This document shows positions 37,372 to 45,797 of a DNA stretch of 64,000 nucleotides, piece after piece. The first letter of the stretch is position 1; each line of letters opens with the position of its first letter. The notes under the pieces are model-generated. The model was not told where the DNA came from, did not search any database, and worked only from the letters and a program-made list of their open reading frames with translations. The position numbers and the translations under genes are program-made. The stretch is taken from positions 1 through 64,000 of the forward strand of contig JAKQPS010000136.1 in NCBI GenBank assembly GCA_029564595.1, in the 5' to 3' direction. Origin of the DNA: a bacterium. GTDB lineage: Bacteria; UBP15; UBA6099.

Positions 37372-38847
37372 ATGCCGGACAAGAAAAAAAACGACACAAA
37401 TTTTGATGAAATTCAAAAAGCGATGGATGGCTTCGACAAACAATACACGGATCACCACAAGCCGCCTGAAGGAGAAGCGGTGGCGATCCGCGTAAGCGAC
37501 GACGAGATGAAGGTGTACGCCGTCGTAGTTCCGCCTATGGATCATTCAAAGGAAGTGACCAAGCAGGACGTGCTTGACGAGCTAAAAAAAGTGGGCGTCG
37601 TGCACGGAATAGACGAAGAGGCCATCAACGACATCTTTATGTTCGGCAGCTTCAACACCGAGGTGATAGTGGCCAAGGGAACCCCGCCGTCGGACGGTGT
37701 GCCTGCCAGCATCGAATACAAGTTCGACACTGCGGCGGAAAAGAAAGCTGAAGTGGTCGCGGACGAACACGGCAACGTCGACCACAGGAACATCAATCTT
37801 ATCAAAAGCGTCGAGGAGGGAACGATTCTAGCCATAAAAATCCCGGCGGTAGAGGGCAAGGAAGGCATAACGTGCCTCGGAGAAAAGATGCCCGCGAAAG
37901 AAGGACGGGATATAAAGATGCCGGTCGGAGAAAACACGGCGGTCTCCGACGACGGGATGACGGTAATCGCGACGCAGAGCGGACAGCCCATACTGCGAGA
38001 CGGCAAAATCAACGTGAGCGCGGTATACGAAGTGACCGGCGACGTCAGCTATAAAACGGGCAACATCAACTTCAACGGAACGGTGATAGTAACCGGGAAC
38101 GTGCAAAGCGACTTCGTGGTAAACGCCACTGACGACATAGAGATACACGGAAACATCGAGAAGGCGCACATCGAGGCTGGAGGAGACGTGCGGGTGCGCG
38201 GCGGCCTGTACGGAACAGGCGAAGGCAAGATAGTCGCGGGCGGCTCGATTACCATCAGGTCCGTCGAAAGCGGAATCCTAGACGCCGGACACAATATCGT
38301 CCTCGGCCAGCAGGCCAGAAGCAGCATCCTCATGGCCGGAGACGACATCATCCTCACCAACTCCAAAGGCAGCATCACCGGGGGCAAAGCTTCCTGCGGC
38401 AACATATTCGACTTGGCAAACGTCGGCTCGCCTTCATTCACGGACACCGTGATTGAAATCGGCGTGAACCCGAAGATTAAAAACATGCACGACGAAATAA
38501 AGAAGAAGCTGGAAGACAACAAAGTGCAGTTCGAGAAGATATCCAACCACATAAAATCGCTCAAATCGAAGGGCGCCGACGGGCTGAACGACAAGGAAAA
38601 GGAACTGCTGAAGAAGGTGGTTCCTCTCTTCCACAGCCTCCGCTCCTCGATTGAAGCTGACACCGCGAAAATGAACTTCCTGCAGGACAAACTCAACAAG
38701 CTGGACAAAGGCAGATGCAAGGTGCGCGGCAAGACGTATCCGGGCGTTAAGTTCATCTCCCCGAACGCGTCCATGGCGGTGCGAAGCGAGATTAACCACT
38801 CCAGCTTCCACGAACAAAACGAACAGATAGTGGTCGGGCCGTACTGA
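37372..38847 (+). CDS. FapA-like (DUF342) protein
   Basis: 491 aa. N-terminal ~190 residues with a ligand-like DUF342 N region, then the beta-helix central domain (GQPILRDGKINVSAVYEVTG, NINFNGTVIVTGNVQSDF, DDIEIHGNIEKAHIEAGGDV, GSITIRSVESGILDAGHNIV), and a C-terminal coiled coil (IKKKLEDNKVQFEKISNHIK and onward) ending in a short beta part. Family FapA (flagellar assembly protein A) includes polymerising/scaffold or signalling proteins with poorly known roles. No flagellar genes are present here, so the family label should not be taken as flagellar function. AAAGGAG ribosome site. Confidence 0.85.
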   Translation: MPDKKKNDTNFDEIQKAMDGFDKQYTDHHKPPEGEAVAIRVSDDEMKVYAVVVPPMDHSKEVTKQDVLDELKKVGVVHGIDEEAINDIFMFGSFNTEVIVAKGTPPSDGVPASIEYKFDTAAEKKAEVVADEHGNVDHRNINLIKSVEEGTILAIKIPAVEGKEGITCLGEKMPAKEGRDIKMPVGENTAVSDDGMTVIATQSGQPILRDGKINVSAVYEVTGDVSYKTGNINFNGTVIVTGNVQSDFVVNATDDIEIHGNIEKAHIEAGGDVRVRGGLYGTGEGKIVAGGSITIRSVESGILDAGHNIVLGQQARSSILMAGDDIILTNSKGSITGGKASCGNIFDLANVGSPSFTDTVIEIGVNPKIKNMHDEIKKKLEDNKVQFEKISNHIKSLKSKGADGLNDKEKELLKKVVPLFHSLRSSIEADTAKMNFLQDKLNKLDKGRCKVRGKTYPGVKFISPNASMAVRSEINHSSFHEQNEQIVVGPY

Positions 38848-38876
38848 GGCTGGGCGACGAAGGAGGAACAGCGGCA

Positions 38877-39536
38877 ATGGATGAAAAAGGGAAGACGACC
38901 GAGAAGAAAAAATACAGCGTGGTGGACAAGCGGTTCGATATAGACGAGATCGAGCCTGCGGACGCTCCCCCCCCGCCTCCCCCTACCCCGCCCCCGGCGG
39001 AGGAACAAGCGCAACCGGAGCCGGAAGCCGCGGCTGACGCCGGCGACGCCGCACAGAACGAAGATGACGGGCAGGAGCGCGATTACAGAATAGAAGACGC
39101 CGTAAGGCTGGCTCTGGGAACTATTCGGGAACAGGCTCTTTTCGCGCTGGGGCTTATCATCAAGAAGAACAGGTCCCCCAAGCAGAACATGGACAAGATT
39201 GCCCGCATCACAAAAATATTCAACGAGCTGTCGGACAAGTTCGCGGACGTTCTAGCGGCAGAAGGCGCGGCGGAACCGGACCAGCCGGAACCCACCATCC
39301 AAGAGGTCGTCATCTTCATCTTCAACATGCTCAACGGACAGGTCATGATGCATCTTGGGCTTATACCCAACCCGGTCACAAACCTCTCAGTGAGGGACCT
39401 TTCGCAGGCGAAACTGGGAATAGATTTCTGCGCGGCGCTGCTCGAAGCCGCCCGCTCGGAAGTGGACCCGGCTCTGGCAAAACAACTAGAGGCCGTGATT
39501 TCCGAAATGCGCATGGCTTTCGTGAACCTTAAATAA
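38877..39536 (+). CDS. DUF1844-domain protein
   Basis: 219 aa. The acidic, Pro-rich N-terminal half (run of prolines around residues 32-42) is followed by a helical region LALGTIREQALFALGLIIKK and then the DUF1844 signature: FIFNMLNGQVMMHLGLIPNP, then DLSQAKLGIDFCAALLEAA and a final helix. DUF1844 proteins are small and widespread in several Gram-negative phyla, with no known activity. AGGAGG ribosome site; 29 bp after fapA. Confidence 0.8.
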   Translation: MDEKGKTTEKKKYSVVDKRFDIDEIEPADAPPPPPPTPPPAEEQAQPEPEAAADAGDAAQNEDDGQERDYRIEDAVRLALGTIREQALFALGLIIKKNRSPKQNMDKIARITKIFNELSDKFADVLAAEGAAEPDQPEPTIQEVVIFIFNMLNGQVMMHLGLIPNPVTNLSVRDLSQAKLGIDFCAALLEAARSEVDPALAKQLEAVISEMRMAFVNLK

Positions 39537-39568
39537 TTTCGCAATATTTAATTGGAGCGGAAAATCGC

Positions 39569-41209
39569 TTGTTCAATCATCTGATCAAAGACTACCGGAA
39601 AAAACTCGACGACATAGAGCGGCGTCTCGAAGTGTCGCTGGATCGCGACGAGGTGCAGACTCTCGGCCTCAAGCTGAGATTCCACTACAACGAGGTGAAA
39701 CACTACCGCAAGATGATGCGTGAAGTGTTCGACCGCATAGCGGAGATACAGGACAAGTACGGCTTCGTCCACGAGGAAGAGCCTGCGGAAGCGCCTGAAA
39801 GGGAAAAACTGCGGGCCGCCCCGGAAGCTGAAAAAAGCGGGGACGCCGCTTCTCTGGTGTCGGACTGGATAGCCCGGCTGGAAAAGAAAGGGATAGACCC
39901 GAAGGCGCTTCTGCGCGGGGAAACTTCCTCCGCTGCCGAGCCGGAACGCAAGCAGGACAAAACCGAGAGCGCGGCGCGCGCCGAGGAAAAACAACCCGAA
40001 CCCGCCGCCGCTGAGCGCGTATCATCGGAAACAAAACCTTCGGCTCAACCTCAACGGATAACCGGAGTCAACCCAAACGCTGCGGCGAAATCTTACATCA
40101 AAACACAAACTGATTTGTCCGGCGCGAGCGCTGTGGAAAAACTTAGCGCCGACGCCGTCGACGCCTACATACCTTCAGGGGCCGACTACCGCGACGCGGA
40201 AGAAACGCCTCTCTTCAACGAAACGGCGGCGGAACCTAAGCGAACGGAACAGCGTCTCGACGCGGAGCCGATAGCTCAGCAGCCGGCGACTGCCGTGGAC
40301 GCAATTTCGCAGGCTGACATCGACGCTTTTGAAGCATCGGATGAACCGGCGCAACCGAGCGCGCCTGCTCTGTCTCTTGCGGACAAGCTGTCGGGATGGG
40401 CCGCAAAACTGGCCGCGGGCGAAAGAGAAGAATCAATTCTCCATGAGATGCAAGCCGCGGCGGACGACTCGGAGACTGCCGCGACGGAAGTGTCCGACTG
40501 GCTGGACAAGGTCAGAGAAGTCCGCGCCGACCCGGCGGCGGAAGACGCCGCTGCGCTCGCAGCCGCGTGGCTGCTCAAACTTTCGGGCCGGCCCGGAATG
40601 GCGATGAACGCGCTGGAGACGGCCGTAAAAAAGAACGGCGGGTCGCCTGAAGCGAACAAACTGCTGGGCGACCTATACAGGCAGAGGGGCATGAGCTCGC
40701 GCGCGGCGGACTGCTATGGAGCCGCCATAAGAGCGGGAACGGAAGACCCCGACGTCGAGACGACGCTTTTCGAGTGCCTCAAACAGGCGGAACGCTGGGA
40801 CGACATCTCCGCCCGCATCGACGGGATGGAAATGTCCGACGACGCCGAACTTGTGTTGCTGAAGAGCGAAGCCCTGCAACGGACGGGACGCGCGGACGAA
40901 GCTTTAAAGCTGCTCGAGGCTCTCGCCGAGTCGGAGGCGGACCCGCGCTCAAGGACGCGCGCCCTGACCCTCTTGGCCCGCGCGCTCGAATCCAAAGGCG
41001 ACATCCTCGGCGCTATCGATTGCTTCGAAAAAAGCTTCGAGATCTTCCCCGACAACCCCGAATCAAGATACGAGCTTGGTAAGCTTTATATATCTCACAA
41101 CGCTGTCCCCTTGGCGCGCAACGAACTGATGGCGCTCGCGAAAAGACACCCGGAAAGCGAATGGGCGGACAAAGCGCGGGAACTGATGGCGCGCGAGGGG
41201 ATAAACTGA
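39569..41209 (+). CDS. TPR-like protein with disordered centre
   Basis: 546 aa starting at TTG after TTGGAG. The N-terminal 70 residues are coiled-coil (LIKDYRKKLDDIERRLEVS). Residues ~75-260 are Ala/Glu/Pro-rich and likely disordered. From ~310 there are helical repeats of TPR type (KLLGDLYRQRGMSSRAADCY, LKSEALQRTGRADEALKLL, DILGAIDCFEKSFEIFPDN). No signal peptide. Probably a scaffold working with the other TPR proteins in the run. Confidence 0.75.
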   Translation: MFNHLIKDYRKKLDDIERRLEVSLDRDEVQTLGLKLRFHYNEVKHYRKMMREVFDRIAEIQDKYGFVHEEEPAEAPEREKLRAAPEAEKSGDAASLVSDWIARLEKKGIDPKALLRGETSSAAEPERKQDKTESAARAEEKQPEPAAAERVSSETKPSAQPQRITGVNPNAAAKSYIKTQTDLSGASAVEKLSADAVDAYIPSGADYRDAEETPLFNETAAEPKRTEQRLDAEPIAQQPATAVDAISQADIDAFEASDEPAQPSAPALSLADKLSGWAAKLAAGEREESILHEMQAAADDSETAATEVSDWLDKVREVRADPAAEDAAALAAAWLLKLSGRPGMAMNALETAVKKNGGSPEANKLLGDLYRQRGMSSRAADCYGAAIRAGTEDPDVETTLFECLKQAERWDDISARIDGMEMSDDAELVLLKSEALQRTGRADEALKLLEALAESEADPRSRTRALTLLARALESKGDILGAIDCFEKSFEIFPDNPESRYELGKLYISHNAVPLARNELMALAKRHPESEWADKARELMAREGIN

Positions 41210-41212
41210 ACC

Positions 41213-42025
41213 TTGAAACAGGAGATTGAAAGAGTCAGCCGAGGAGAGTCGACAGCGGCGCTGTGGCCGGTCGGCGACGAGATGCCCGGCGGGTTCTCGG
41301 CGGCGTTCGCCACAAGAGCGATGTCCGCTCCGGGACTGCCGCCGCTAGTCGATTTCGCTCGAACGGGCGGGGACGCGGCAAAACAGGCGCGCGACAGACT
41401 CTGCGAAGCCCTCGGACTGCCGCCCGGCTCCCTTTCGTTCGCCAAACAGATACATTCGGCGGACGTCGCGGTCGCCGGCCCCGGACAGAACGAAGCTTCG
41501 GGATTCCTTCCCGACGCGGACGCCCTGATATCGAACGCGGAAGGGGCCGCCCTCGCCGTCTTCACCGCCGACTGCGTGCCGATTCTGATGGCCGACCCCG
41601 AATCCGGCGCGATGGCCGCCGTTCACGCCGGATGGCGGGGCATGACGTCGGGAGTTATCGAAAACGCTTTAGCGGCTATGAAACGGGAGTTCGGTACGAA
41701 CCCGCAAGGGGTATCCGCCCGGCTCGGCCCATGCGTAGGCCTTTGTTGTTACGAGGTAGGCGGAGAGCTTCTTGAGAGGCTTTCGGATTCCGACCGGAAG
41801 CATCTGAGACCCAGAGAGACAGGCGGCCCCCGGCTTGACCTTGACGCCTGTTGCAGAACGAGACTGGAAGCGGCGGGCGTGAATCCGAAAAATGTATTTT
41901 CCGCCGGAGTATGCACTAAATGCAGGCCCAACCTTTTTGCTTCATACAGAGGCCGGGCGGGCGGCTTGAACATATCGATAATTCTTAAGCGGCCTCATCA
42001 CGGAGGTGCCCAGTGTCTCAAATGA
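41213..42025 (+). CDS. pgeF: YfiH/PgeF-type multicopper/purine nucleoside phosphorylase (LACC1 family)
   Basis: 270 aa, TTG start three bases after the previous stop. Family signatures: FAKQIHSADVAV, FTADCVPILMADP with the metal-binding Cys, AVHAGWRGM with His, LGPCVGLCCYEVG and the end FSAGVCTKCRPNLFASYRG. Proteins once called laccases are now known to phosphorolyse or deaminate purine nucleosides, and one (PgeF) edits peptidoglycan. Cytoplasmic. The stop overlaps the following GTG start by 13 bp. Confidence 0.93.
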   Translation: MKQEIERVSRGESTAALWPVGDEMPGGFSAAFATRAMSAPGLPPLVDFARTGGDAAKQARDRLCEALGLPPGSLSFAKQIHSADVAVAGPGQNEASGFLPDADALISNAEGAALAVFTADCVPILMADPESGAMAAVHAGWRGMTSGVIENALAAMKREFGTNPQGVSARLGPCVGLCCYEVGGELLERLSDSDRKHLRPRETGGPRLDLDACCRTRLEAAGVNPKNVFSAGVCTKCRPNLFASYRGRAGGLNISIILKRPHHGGAQCLK

Positions 42026-43626
42026 TTTGCCCCTTCTGCCGGAGACAGTTCCCCGGCGACTACAAATGGTGCATGGACGACGGAAGCGAGCTTGAGCAGG
42101 ACATCGGCCAGTACGCGGAAGGCGAACAAACGAGCCTCAACACCGTACCCTGCCCGGACTGCGACGAGCCGGTCGATGTCAGGGACATCTTCTGCGGAAG
42201 CTGCGGCGCGAAACTCACAGGCAGGCTGCCCGAATACGTGCCTCCCGCGAACGAAACGCCGGATGAATATATCGCCGAGCAGGAATACGCGCCGGAAACC
42301 TCCGACGCGCCTGCCGACGAAAGCGGCGCCCCCGGAAGGGACTGCCCCGCCTGCGGCGCGAGAATCGCCCTCGAAGACACTTTCTGCGGCGAATGCGGCG
42401 CGAAAGTCGAACCTATCTCCGGCGCCGGATTCGAAGGAATAATTTCAGGAGCGCATTGCAAAGGCTGCTCGGCGGGACTCGAACCCGGAGACGAATACTG
42501 CGGCGTCTGCGGAATGCCGGTAGGAGCGGACGCAACCCCCGCGCCGTCCGCTGCCGCGAACGTATGCCCCGGCTGCGGAGCGGCAATGTCGCCCGAAGAC
42601 GCCTTCTGCGGCGAATGCGGCATGAAGGCTGGAGCAGAAGCCCCGGCGGCCCAGCAACAGTCGGGGGCGGTCTGCCCCGGATGCGGAGCCGCCGCCTCTG
42701 CGGAAGACGAGTTCTGCGGCGAATGCGGGTTCAAACTTTCAGGCCACGCGCCTTCTGCCGCTTCGGCTCACGCGCCCGCTCCTAAACAAGCGGAACCGCC
42801 CAAAACGGAATGCCCGAACTGCGGCATGGACGTGACTCCCGGCGACGCTCTTTGCAATGTCTGCGGTTTCGACTTAACTCAAGAGATACAGAGGCCGCCC
42901 GATCTCGGCGCGCCCGAAGAAGAATATATCCCCGAACCTGAACCTGAGCCGGTGGAAATAATCGACCCGTTCGGCGGCAGAGGCATGAAACCGGAATCGA
43001 GAAACTGCCCGTCATGCGGACTGCAAGTTCCTCCGGGAGCAAAGACCTGCATAATGTGCGGAGCTTCGATTGACAAAGGTGCGGTTGCGCCTGAAGCGCT
43101 CGCCGCAGACGAGCCGCAAGCCCCGCTTTCGGCGTCGGCCTGCCCGAATTGCGGCATGGACATCGGCCCGGACGACACTTTCTGCGGCACATGCGGACAC
43201 AGCCTTTCAGAGCCTGCCCCAGCCGCCGAAATAGAGATTTCCGCGCAACCTGAAATTGAAGAACGGCATGCCCCGGCATCCATCGCAGATATAACATCCG
43301 ATATCCCGGTGTGCCCCGGATGCGGGGTTGAGGGCGAACCCGGCGCTTCGATATGCTTGGCGTGCGGAACTCCTCTGTTGGCAGCCGGTGAACTTGAAAG
43401 CGACGCTCTCCCAACGGAGCCCGCCGAGCCTGCGATGTCGCTTGAGGAAGCCGCCGCCGGATACGTCGACGAATACGCTCCGGCTCCCGAAATCGCGAGC
43501 GAGGCCCCGACCGCGCCGAGTCCAGCCCCCGCCGCCGCCGCGGACGTCAAAATATGCTCCTGTTGCGGGCTGGAATGTCCCTCTGACGCCGAATTCTGCG
43601 CTGGTTGCGGCGTCGATTTCGACTGA
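42013..43626 (+). CDS. Ten-zinc-ribbon protein
   Basis: 537 aa with GTG start and a strong GGAGGTG site. After an N-terminal CPFC half-ribbon come ten complete CxxC-(~11)-CxxC ribbons (for example CPDCDEPVDVRDIFCGSC, CPACGARIALEDTFCGEC, CPGCGAAMSPEDAFCGEC), separated by acidic Ala/Pro/Glu linkers of 15-60 residues; the last ribbon ends the protein at CAGCGVDFD. All metal-binding cysteines are kept. No enzyme domain or membrane helix. Likely a multivalent zinc protein or scaffold; function unknown. Confidence 0.85.
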   Translation: MSQMICPFCRRQFPGDYKWCMDDGSELEQDIGQYAEGEQTSLNTVPCPDCDEPVDVRDIFCGSCGAKLTGRLPEYVPPANETPDEYIAEQEYAPETSDAPADESGAPGRDCPACGARIALEDTFCGECGAKVEPISGAGFEGIISGAHCKGCSAGLEPGDEYCGVCGMPVGADATPAPSAAANVCPGCGAAMSPEDAFCGECGMKAGAEAPAAQQQSGAVCPGCGAAASAEDEFCGECGFKLSGHAPSAASAHAPAPKQAEPPKTECPNCGMDVTPGDALCNVCGFDLTQEIQRPPDLGAPEEEYIPEPEPEPVEIIDPFGGRGMKPESRNCPSCGLQVPPGAKTCIMCGASIDKGAVAPEALAADEPQAPLSASACPNCGMDIGPDDTFCGTCGHSLSEPAPAAEIEISAQPEIEERHAPASIADITSDIPVCPGCGVEGEPGASICLACGTPLLAAGELESDALPTEPAEPAMSLEEAAAGYVDEYAPAPEIASEAPTAPSPAPAAAADVKICSCCGLECPSDAEFCAGCGVDFD

Positions 43627-43704
43627 CGGCGGTCGCGCTTGTTGATATTCAGGAGATCGTCGCCGCGCGGCAGAGAACGGCGGCCTCGCGCTTATGAAAA
43701 ACTT

Positions 43705-44604
43705 ATGACAGAAGCAATCCGAAAACGTTTCTTAGGCGCGCGAAAGCGTTTTTCCCTCGGATGTTTGGGGCAGGATTCGCTGAAAAACATTTCCGCCTTT
43801 GAATCAAATCACAAAAATTTCAGCCCCGCGCTTGCCGGCCGCCGGATATGCGGACGCGGCGGCGCGACGGCGTTGGCTGCGGCCCTGATAGCAGCCTTGC
43901 CGCTGATTATTTCCCGGCCCGCGAATGCCGTTCAGGTTGAAATCGTCAAAGAGCCTTGCCCCCGCGGCATGGTTCCCATCCCCGCCGGTGAGTTCGTTAT
44001 GGGATCGACCGAACCGGAGACAGAATACCTTTTTAAACTCTGCAAACAAACTATGGGCGGCTGCTACCTGTCGTGGTTCCAGAGGGAGACGCCGCGTGAA
44101 ACCGTATATGTGCCTCCATACTGCATAGACAGGTTCGAGTATCCGAACACGCCCGGAAAGAAACCGAAGACAGCCGTATCGTGGGAGACAGCCGTCGACT
44201 TGTGCAGGAAACAGGGCAAAATCCTCTGCGGCGAACATCAGTGGGAGCGCGCGTGCGCAGGGCCGGAAAACAAGGTCTGGAGCTTCGGCGACACATACGT
44301 CGAAGGCGAATGCAACATCAAAACGAACGGCGTCGAGCCGTCAGGCGCCAGAAAGAACTGTTTCAGCTTCGACGGCGTGTATGACATGAACGGAAATGTC
44401 GCCGAGTGGGTGTACGCCAGACCAGGGGCCGGGCCGCGCCCCCGCCCTGAAGGCGGCAGGCTTCTCAAAGGCGGGAGCCACTCGGACTGGCCAGTGTTCA
44501 CAAGATGTTCGTTCAGGGACTTCCGCCCTATGGGAGACCAGAACCGCGAAAACGGATTCAGATGCTGCGCTCCCCTGATCGAGCGGGAACAACAGGATGA
44601 CTGA
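43705..44604 (+). CDS. FGE-sulfatase-family (formylglycine-generating-like) exported protein
   Basis: 299 aa from ATG 43705; a TTG at 43639 is in frame but has no ribosome site. A ~50-residue basic leader precedes a hydrophobic helix (ATALAAALIAALPLII), so the domain is exported or anchored. The FGE fold then shows MVPIPAGEFVMGSTEPETEY, YVPPYCIDRFEYPN, AVSWETAVDLCRKQGKILC, YDMNGNVAEWVY, LLKGGSHSD and GFRCCAPL. Many family members are not true sulfatase modifiers; no sulfatase is nearby. Its stop overlaps the next gene by 8 bp. Confidence 0.85.
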   Translation: MTEAIRKRFLGARKRFSLGCLGQDSLKNISAFESNHKNFSPALAGRRICGRGGATALAAALIAALPLIISRPANAVQVEIVKEPCPRGMVPIPAGEFVMGSTEPETEYLFKLCKQTMGGCYLSWFQRETPRETVYVPPYCIDRFEYPNTPGKKPKTAVSWETAVDLCRKQGKILCGEHQWERACAGPENKVWSFGDTYVEGECNIKTNGVEPSGARKNCFSFDGVYDMNGNVAEWVYARPGAGPRPRPEGGRLLKGGSHSDWPVFTRCSFRDFRPMGDQNRENGFRCCAPLIEREQQDD

Positions 44605-45733
44605 ACTATCCAGATTCAAAAACGCGCCGACCGCCTCTTGCGCAATGCGGGAAGAGGACTCCGCCGGGCGCGCCCGCCCGGAGGCCGAACACCCTTTCAG
44701 AGGACCGTTCCAGCGCGACCGCGACCGCATCATCCACTGCTCGGCGTTCAGAAGACTTGAAAAAAAGACTCAGGTATTTGTCGCGTTTGAAGGCGATTAC
44801 TACAGAACAAGGCTGACCCACACGATAGAAGTCTCCCAGATATCGCGCACAATGGCGCGCGCGCTCGGTGTCAACGAGGACTTGGCGGAAACTGTGGCGC
44901 TCGCCCACGACCTCGGCCACCCGCCGTTCGGCCACGCCGGCGAAAAAGCCCTCCACGAACTTATGGAGGAGCGTGGCGGTTTCGAACACAACTGCCAGAG
45001 CCTTCGCGTGGTCGATCTGCTCGAATCCCGTTACCCCGACTTCCCCGGCCTGAACCTGTCTTACGAAGTCCGCGAGGGCATAATCAAACATACCACCGAC
45101 TATGACGCCCCCGACCCCGCCTGCTGGGAAGGCCCCGCTGGAAATCCCACAATCGAGGCCCAGATTGTAAATCTGGCCGACGGCATAACCTACGCCTGCC
45201 ACGACTTGGACGACTCCCTCAAGTCGGGAATCTGTTCCGAAGAACAAATATCCCAAGTGGCCCTCTGCCGGGAAGCCCTCGAAAGCATGTCCCATCCCGC
45301 TTTGGCCGGAAGCGAAAAAATGCGAAGATACCAACTGGTGCGGCGGCTGATTGACATCCAAGTGACTGACGCGCTGGCCGAAACCACAGCGCGGCTGGCC
45401 GCCGCAGGAGTGAAAACCGTCGCCGACGTCCGCTCCGCCCGTTCCCCCCTCGTCGGCTTCAGCGCGGGCATGGAATCGCGCGCCGCCGAACTTAAAGGGT
45501 TTCTCATGCGCAACTTCTACCGCGACCCCAGAGTCCTTAAAATGTCCGACACCGCCCTCGAAACAGTGGACGGCCTTTTTAAAATTTACCTGAACAACCC
45601 CTCCCTGATGCCGGAGGACGCCATGCGCCGGGACGACGAAGCCTCCGTTCACAGGATGGTCTGCGACTACGTGGCCGGCATGACTGACGGGTTCGCGATG
45701 GACGAATACGAGAGGCTGCGCGCAGGCTCGTAA
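44597..45733 (+). CDS. dgt: dGTP triphosphohydrolase-like HD protein
   Basis: 378 aa. Cytoplasmic HD-domain enzyme that removes triphosphate from dNTPs. The motif order is complete: FQRDRDRIIHCSAFRRLEKKTQVF, YRTRLTHTIEVSQI (metal His), VALAHDLGHPPFGHAGE (HD pair), NLADGITYACHDLDD (Asp). Length matches the short type-2 Dgt group. ATGs overlap with the FGE gene suggests co-expression. Balances nucleotide pools, or in some bacteria restricts phage. Confidence 0.93.
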   Translation: MTELSRFKNAPTASCAMREEDSAGRARPEAEHPFRGPFQRDRDRIIHCSAFRRLEKKTQVFVAFEGDYYRTRLTHTIEVSQISRTMARALGVNEDLAETVALAHDLGHPPFGHAGEKALHELMEERGGFEHNCQSLRVVDLLESRYPDFPGLNLSYEVREGIIKHTTDYDAPDPACWEGPAGNPTIEAQIVNLADGITYACHDLDDSLKSGICSEEQISQVALCREALESMSHPALAGSEKMRRYQLVRRLIDIQVTDALAETTARLAAAGVKTVADVRSARSPLVGFSAGMESRAAELKGFLMRNFYRDPRVLKMSDTALETVDGLFKIYLNNPSLMPEDAMRRDDEASVHRMVCDYVAGMTDGFAMDEYERLRAGS

Positions 45734-45797
45734 CCCGGTTTATCGGGTTCCCCTAGTGCAATCCGGGGGCAAGCCGGCGCTCGCGACGAAATAGCCG

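Noticed and set aside
37372-38847. Flagellar gene cluster
   Set aside because: FapA is named from flagellar work, but no flagellar or chemotaxis gene is present in the window.
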